A DNA stretch of 64,000 nt from Epiperipatus broadwayi (lineage: Eukaryota; Onychophora; Udeonychophora; Euonychophora; Peripatidae): assembly GCA_028023455.1 (NCBI GenBank), contig JAQFVV010006549.1, forward strand, positions 370,001 through 434,000. The letters run 5' to 3'. The notes beneath the pieces are model-generated. The model ran no database searches. It worked only from the letters and a program-made list of their open reading frames with translations, and was not told where the DNA came from. Positions 60,593 to 64,000 of the stretch are shown piece by piece (position 1 is the first letter of the stretch; each line of letters opens with the position of its first letter). The position numbers and the translations under genes are program-made.

Positions 60593-63500
60593 TTTTGAGA
60601 ACTATTATTAAACTATATATATAATTCTTATGCATCATTTGCTTAATACAGTTAAATAATAAACTTTTATTTTTAATAACTATTATAAAATCTAATAGAT
60701 TTTTTTTTAAAAATATTTTTTTTTTTATATAATAAGTAAAATAAATATCATTATAATTTTTTATTGGAGATACATTATTAAACTCTTAGAAGATTTGTTT
60801 TCTTAGTTTTTAAATAGAAAATAACTATTTTTTTACGTTAAAGAAAAATTCAATATGAATGTGATTATATTTTTAGAAAAAATATTTTATTTTCCCATTA
60901 CAATGGGTAATAATAGAATAATAAATAAAGAATATTAAAAAAATTAAATAAAGCAAAGGTCATATAAGTAAATGTATTTTGAAAAAAATTGTGTTAAAAT
61001 ATGAATGTATATATAAATAAATATTTTTGAGTGCTCTGCACTTTGTAAAAATAAATATTCATTAATATTGTGATATTCAGTCAGTCACGAACATATATAT
61101 ATATATAGAGAGAATTAAAAAATAATAATAATACTTGAAATAATTTGTAGGACTAAATCCAAAAAATCATGATATAAAATTATTCTGAAATTATTTTTGA
61201 GGTATATTTATTTGATAATAGTTTACTTAATTAAAAAGCAAAGAATATATAAATAGGTTTATATAGGGATGAAGATAAAGATATGCCATATTATAGATAA
61301 ATGAACCAATGAAAGAGTTTGAGCAATATAAAAATAATTAGGAAAAATGTTTATAGAAAAACAAATGTGCTTACCAAGAGAAAAAATATAAAAAGGATAA
61401 AAAGAAAAAAAGTCTAAGTCAATTTAAGTTACAGACTTGCCATTAAAAATTTAAAAAAAATTCATAGATTACAGCATTAAAAATTAGTTCAATTCAAAAA
61501 GTTAATAGCCATTCTCTAATTAGCATCAGAGTTGTCAATAGTGGACAGCTAAGACAATCTGTCACATAATTTGAATAAATTGCTATATCAAATCTATGCA
61601 TTTCAGTAAAGGATTGTAACAGTCTTTGGACCAGTTGATCATGTATTTCTGAATAGTTGGTTATTCTTCATTATCATGCTTTTGCAGAATTAATGACCCT
61701 ATATCAGGGGAAAGGCAATTTAAAGATATTTTTGTGCAATAATTAGACATTGAACTTTATAATAATAAACAGATTTTTAAAGCTTATATGAATTAATTAA
61801 TCCAATAAAATTTAGGTCATTTAAATCTGACAATTCAAATGATTAAAGCAAATATTTACTTTCTCATAAACAGATTATAATTTTAATATTTTTTTGTTTT
61901 AAATCTGTATATGTTACATATAGCTATGAAGTTGACATACATGCATATATAGATTAATTTAACAATTTTCAGTCCATATATGTGTAGATAAAGCAGGTTA
62001 TAGGTGCATTATTTTTAAAAGAATAATTTTCAGGAATTTTAGAAAAACTTTACTCTTTGCCGATAATACAAAAAGATGAAAAATGAAAGAGGGGTGGGGA
62101 CATATAACCATTAATTGATACATTCATGTAAAAATTACTCAGTTAATTTGAATATAAAAACTTCTAGCATCACTATTTAAATACAACAATTACATTTTTA
62201 GGAACAATTAATTAAATATCTAGTAAGTATGTAAGTGTTTGATATGAAATTAAATCTGAAATATTTTCGTTTTACCATTAATAAATTAAAAAGTCTCCCA
62301 AGCATATTTGGTCTTATATATAAATGTGGAAGAGATTAAACAATATTATTGAGTCTTGTGATATATCTCTCTTCATTTATTCAAGAAGTAATAATTAGTA
62401 TTTTATATTTTTAATTGAATGGGATTATTATTTATTTTATGGCTAAGAATATATAGTATATGTAAGTGTATATATATTTTTATCTTTATATTATAAGAAT
62501 ATTTATTACAAAAAAAGCACATACCATAAATATTTATCATTTTACAATGATAATCTAGCTAATTAATCTTTTCTTTGGATTTGTTTAGATTTTTTAAAAC
62601 AATATTCTTGTTTAAATATTGGATATCCATTCATTATCATGATAATTAAAAATGCACTTTTAGTAAGTGTGGGTATATCTACTATCCTTCATTAGCAAAT
62701 GTATTTAAATACATATAATCAGTATATTGATATATTTTAATTATTATTTTATTATCATTAGTAGATAACTTTTATAATTTGTCTCTGATTCTGAAACATG
62801 CTTCATTGTATGGCATGGTATATAGATCTACTCATAAAATTATATGGCCAATATGTAAATGTGTGCTGAAATAAATTATTGTGTTTTTTTAGTTCACAGA
62901 ACACACACACACACATATCAAAGACATGATTGTGTAGTAATAAATGTATTGTCATCTCTAACATTACAATCAAATCTAGGGGAAATCATTTTTTCAGTTA
63001 GCTAATGATTAACCTAGGTAAGCCATTATTTAAGTATTGTACTGATCAGAATTGTATGTTCATCTAACAAGGTTCAGAATCTAGGCAAAAGTACCTTAAA
63101 TCCACTCATTCCCAAGATACACAGGTCAGGAGCAATCATGGATTCTGCCCTGTTTATCTTTCTCTAAAACTATAAGGTTATGAACAACATTTCTGATGAT
63201 AGCAGATGAAATTTATTGATTCCAGTCCCGGAGACACAGTGGATAAACAAGAGATCTAAAGGGAAATATTGGTGCTACATGACTTTGAAATCCTAACAGA
63301 ATGTGCTAGCTTCTAATTATATTACTATTTTACTAACAATCATTAATAAATGGAAAACACTGACTTAAAATCAATGAAATTTGAATAATATATAATGCAA
63401 TCCTATTAATGGTGTGTACGCATAAAACATGAGACAAAGAATAACTAAGGTTATGAAATGTTAATAATTTATTAATAATAATTCATTAGAAATTGAGTAA

Positions 63501-64000
63501 AAAAATTACGATTAAATAATTTAATAAACACAGTGGTGAATCTATTTACATGTCATAATGAATAGCATTTGGGTTTCACATAATTATTGGCAGTGACTTG
63601 CATATTCTAAAGATTACATATTAGAATATAGATTAATGATTAAAGAATATGCAAATAAAAGTTACACAGGTGAATAAAAGTCAGTCAAAACAATGCGACT
63701 TAATGTGCTAATGGAGGGAGATAACAAATTTACAATGATTTTATAGTTTGAACGCTATGATGTATTCAATATAAAATAAATGACCTTAATGAATATAGAT
63801 GAATGGAATTTGATTTACATGATTCCATTTATTACAGTTTATTCTAACCATATATTAAAACATATTATAAATTACAAAGTTTATTCAGTCATTAATGGTA
63901 TTTCATCAATCATTTAAAAGAAAATGGTTATTTGCATATTTTATCAAATAATTCTGATTTGACAAAATTTACTGAAAGTTATTGATTAGTATACCTAAAC
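60593..64000. other. AT-rich DNA, no gene recognised
   Basis: Short (TA)n and (CA)n tracts (61094-61106, 62902-62915). Composition is more balanced at 63050-63310, but all frames contain stops and I recognise no domain or repeat. Confidence 0.5.

Overview
This window is eukaryotic, and most likely comes from a large, transposon-rich animal genome. It is very AT-rich (roughly 70-75% A+T by eye). It has no bacterial-style gene packing, no operons and no intact long gene. It does have APE-type and L1/Tx1-like LINE remnants, a Ty3/Gypsy LTR retrotransposon, tRNA-derived SINEs, TIR elements and a 1.27-kb GATA-type tetranucleotide array. A lophotrochozoan (flatworm or mollusc-like) would fit, but the sequence alone does not settle the species.

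Layout. 1-5 kb: a 149-bp palindromic TTAA element, a TTAA-flanked MITE and the first copy of a dispersed repeat. 4.97-6.70 kb: a 1.73-kb TIR element with a perfect 8-bp target duplication. 6.9-9 kb: a tRNA-like SINE with a 15-bp duplication, a decayed purine-rich coding-like tract and the second copy of the dispersed repeat. 10-11.8 kb: the 3' half of a LINE on the minus strand. 14.6-15.3 kb: two tandem copies of an interspersed repeat called family S here. 17.7-18.8 kb: the only plausible host-gene exons, on the minus strand, with consistent splice phases. 20.4-28.6 kb: a second LINE on the plus strand, split in its reverse transcriptase by a 4.6-kb insertion (element A). 30.4-36.8 kb: a pair of ~1.65-kb direct repeats, one with a 377-bp inverted-dimer insertion. 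37.5-43.4 kb: element C. 43.4-44.6 kb: a foldback/tandem repeat cluster. 44.6-48.0 kb: element B. 50.2-51.4 kb: the GATA array. 52.2-59.4 kb: a Gypsy element with two LTRs, an internal inversion and a 57-bp in-frame duplication. 60-64 kb: one SINE, one family-S fragment and otherwise unassigned AT-rich DNA.

The most interesting signal is the trio A, B and C (4.6, 3.4 and 5.9 kb). Each starts TG and ends CA, sits inside a (TA)n microsatellite with ATAT on both sides, and has a TATA box 0.7-0.9 kb from its 5' end. None has a recognisable coding region. The bona fide LTRs of the Gypsy element nearby have a TATA box at the same relative position. I infer that A, B and C are solo LTRs of giant LTR retrotransposons that target TA microsatellites. 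All functional assignments for transposons here concern decayed copies; nothing in the window looks like an active, intact element.
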